A DNA stretch of 64,000 nt from Gimesia maris (GTDB taxonomy: Bacteria; Planctomycetota; Planctomycetia; Planctomycetales; Planctomycetaceae). Each line of letters opens with the position of its first letter. Within the stretch, counting starts at the first letter, position 1. The stretch lies in the NCBI RefSeq assembly GCF_008298035.1, contig NZ_CP042910.1, positions 6,696,001 to 6,760,000 on the forward strand. The letters are read 5' to 3'. The notes under the pieces were generated by a model. The model did not search any database. It was given only the letters and a program-made list of their open reading frames with translations, and was not told the origin of the DNA. The position numbers and the translations under genes were made by a program. Positions 62,477-64,000 of the stretch are shown here, in pieces.

Positions 62477-64000
62477 TTACAACTTCTTACTCGTGGAAGG
62501 AGTGCGCCAGCGCCGCTTCGATTTCTCCAGCAGATTAATTGCACCTGCGGGCCCCCAGGTTCCGGCGTAATATGGTTCTGGTGTATGCTCGGGCTTCTCC
62601 CATTGCTCCAGTACGGGAGTCACAAACTTCCAGGCGGCTTCTAACTCATCGCTACGGGTAAACAAGGTTGAATCGCCACGTAGAACATCCATCAGCAATC
62701 GCTCATAGGCTTCAGGCAGACTTGTGTGGTACGCATCTTCAAACGCGAAGTCCATCGTGACCGGTTGAATCTGATACTGCATTCCAGGTCGCTTCGTCGA
62801 AAATTTCATTGAAATCGACTCTTTAGGCTGGATGCGGAAGATCAACTCATTCGGCTTGCGCTCTACCATCGAACAGATATCGCCATCACATTCCACGGTT
62901 GTAAACAGATTCATAGGAGGATGTTTGAACTGAATCGCTATCTCACTCACACGTTCGGGCAGGCGTTTCCCCGTACGCAGATAAAATGGGACCCCTTCCC
63001 AGCGCCAGTTTTCCACCAGAACTTCCATCGCAACAAACGTTTCTCGTTGTGAGTCGGCGGGCACGCGTTCTTCTTCCCGATAACCGGGAACCGCCTGATT
63101 CTGCGATTGCCCCGCGGTATACTGACCGGCAACAGCCCATTCCGAAATGGGACCTTTTGTCCCCGGCGTCAGGGTTTTGAGTACTTTAAGTTTTTCATCA
63201 CGGATTTCTTCACCGCTGAAGAGTGCCGGTGGTTCCATGGCAATCAGACACAGCAACTGCAGCACGTGATTCTGCAGCACATCCCGCAAGGCGCCAGATC
63301 GGTCATAATAACCGCCACGACCATGCTCAATTCCCTGTGATTCCGCCACGGTGATCTGTACATGATCAACATGATTACGATTCAGCAGAGGCTCAAAGAT
63401 GGAGTTACTCAAACGGAATAACAGAATATTCTGGACAGTCTCTTTACCAAGATAATGATCGATGCGGTAGATCTGGTCCTCGGATAAAAGTTCGCTCAAC
63501 TCCTGGCTCAGTTTCTGTGCCGAAGTAAGGTCGTGGCCAAACGGCTTTTCAATAACGACCCTTAACCATTGATCGTCTGTGTTGCGGGGGATCATCTCTG
63601 CTCGCGAGAGTGCCTGTACTGCGGGATAAAACAACGAAGGGGCCGTCGCCAGGTAGGCGACGCGTTTGGAAATTACATCTCCCACCGTCTCACGTTCCAC
63701 AGTTTCAATCGTGGATTTCAGTGAAACATGGTCGCTCTTGTCCGTAATATCAACTTCACGGTAGTAGAGCCGTTTGGAAAACGTAGCCCACTTCTCATCA
63801 GATACCGTTCCAGTACGGGTAAACTGCGCCACCGATTCACGCTGTTCATTGCGAAACTGTTCGTCCGTTTTGGAACGACGAGCCAGACCGATAATCGGCA
63901 GTTCCTCTGAGAGAAAGCCTTCGCTCCACAGGTCATATAACGCGGGAATCAGCTTACGCGCAGTCAAATCGCCGGAAGCACCAAAAATCAGGATGGTTGC
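62477..64000 (-). CDS. zwf: glucose-6-phosphate 1-dehydrogenase, 5' end outside the window
   Basis: The frame is open to the right edge, with 507 codons visible. Reading inward from 64000 gives ILIFGASGDLTARKLIPALY, the NADP-binding loop, so only a few start codons are missing. The active-site motif YRIDHYLGKETVQN (about 180 residues in) holds the Lys and His that bind the sugar phosphate and act as base. The C-terminal domain with RTGKRLPERVSEI and PDGAIN-like end is complete. It makes 6-phosphogluconolactone and NADPH, first step of the oxidative pentose phosphate path. It is convergent with VanZ. Confidence 0.96.
   Translation of the reverse strand, partial: ATILIFGASGDLTARKLIPALYDLWSEGFLSEELPIIGLARRSKTDEQFRNEQRESVAQFTRTGTVSDEKWATFSKRLYYREVDITDKSDHVSLKSTIETVERETVGDVISKRVAYLATAPSLFYPAVQALSRAEMIPRNTDDQWLRVVIEKPFGHDLTSAQKLSQELSELLSEDQIYRIDHYLGKETVQNILLFRLSNSIFEPLLNRNHVDHVQITVAESQGIEHGRGGYYDRSGALRDVLQNHVLQLLCLIAMEPPALFSGEEIRDEKLKVLKTLTPGTKGPISEWAVAGQYTAGQSQNQAVPGYREEERVPADSQRETFVAMEVLVENWRWEGVPFYLRTGKRLPERVSEIAIQFKHPPMNLFTTVECDGDICSMVERKPNELIFRIQPKESISMKFSTKRPGMQYQIQPVTMDFAFEDAYHTSLPEAYERLLMDVLRGDSTLFTRSDELEAAWKFVTPVLEQWEKPEHTPEPYYAGTWGPAGAINLLEKSKRRWRTPSTSKKL

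Noticed and set aside
1-64000. tRNA, rRNA, tmRNA, insertion sequences, phage genes or restriction systems
   Set aside because: None could be recognised by eye on either strand; short RNA genes could be missed without a covariance search.

Overview
The window looks like a chromosomal segment of a planctomycete, most like a marine Gimesia/Planctomyces-type member of the Planctomycetaceae. The evidence is family content: two DUF1559 prepilin-like proteins, a PSCyt1/DUF1549/DUF1553 protein paired with a DUF1501 protein, a TIGR03009-type protein, Tat-like signals on several exported proteins, and many large exported proteins of unknown function. GC content appears moderate by eye. No tRNA, rRNA, insertion sequence or CRISPR array was recognised. 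The genus is an inference; no search was run.

Layout. 0-1.9 kb: the tail of an FAD/NAD(P)-binding protein, a small exported protein and an SRPBCC protein. 1.4-4.4 kb: a tandemly duplicated module on the minus strand, DUF1559 plus small lipoprotein, twice. 4.7-15.4 kb: a ceramidase-like enzyme, an M28 peptidase with PDZ domains, a very large spermidine-synthase-like membrane protein, a large exported protein and an EF-hand protein. 15.7-36.4 kb: a nearly complete type II secretion (T2SS) locus on the plus strand. It holds a giant protein of secretin N-domains without a barrel, GspE, GspF, pseudopilins G-H-I-J-K, a GspL/PilM-like protein, a GspM-like protein whose C-terminus looks like a GspC homology region, a giant GspD secretin, a lipoprotein and a BON-like protein. 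No prepilin peptidase (GspO) is in the window. 36.4-43.7 kb: a minus-strand run of DUF1553, DUF1501, sialate O-acetylesterase-like and U32 peptidase genes. 44-52 kb: a membrane protein, smpB, a TIGR03009/PASTA protein, LptE-like and BamD-like outer-membrane assembly lipoproteins, recO, a small aromatic-rich secreted protein, an esterase fold lacking its nucleophile, and a lipoprotein amidase.

52.5-58 kb is the most interesting stretch. It carries a minus-strand MNIO/bufferin-type RiPP operon: a Cys-rich Tat/lipoprotein precursor, a DUF692 multinuclear iron oxidase and a DUF2063 partner. A strong intrinsic terminator lies between the precursor gene and the enzyme genes. Next to it are two convergent genes that share YHS-like repeats, one fused to a thioredoxin domain. 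A dyad matching TGTGA-N6-TCACA lies upstream of the precursor gene, and a near-identical one lies upstream of the YHS-repeat gene, so the two may be co-regulated as a periplasmic metal (probably copper) handling set. 58.2-64 kb: housekeeping and unknown genes, namely a zinc-ribbon membrane protein, an O6-alkylguanine methyltransferase, an unknown protein, a PLP aminotransferase, VanZ, and glucose-6-phosphate dehydrogenase running off the right end.
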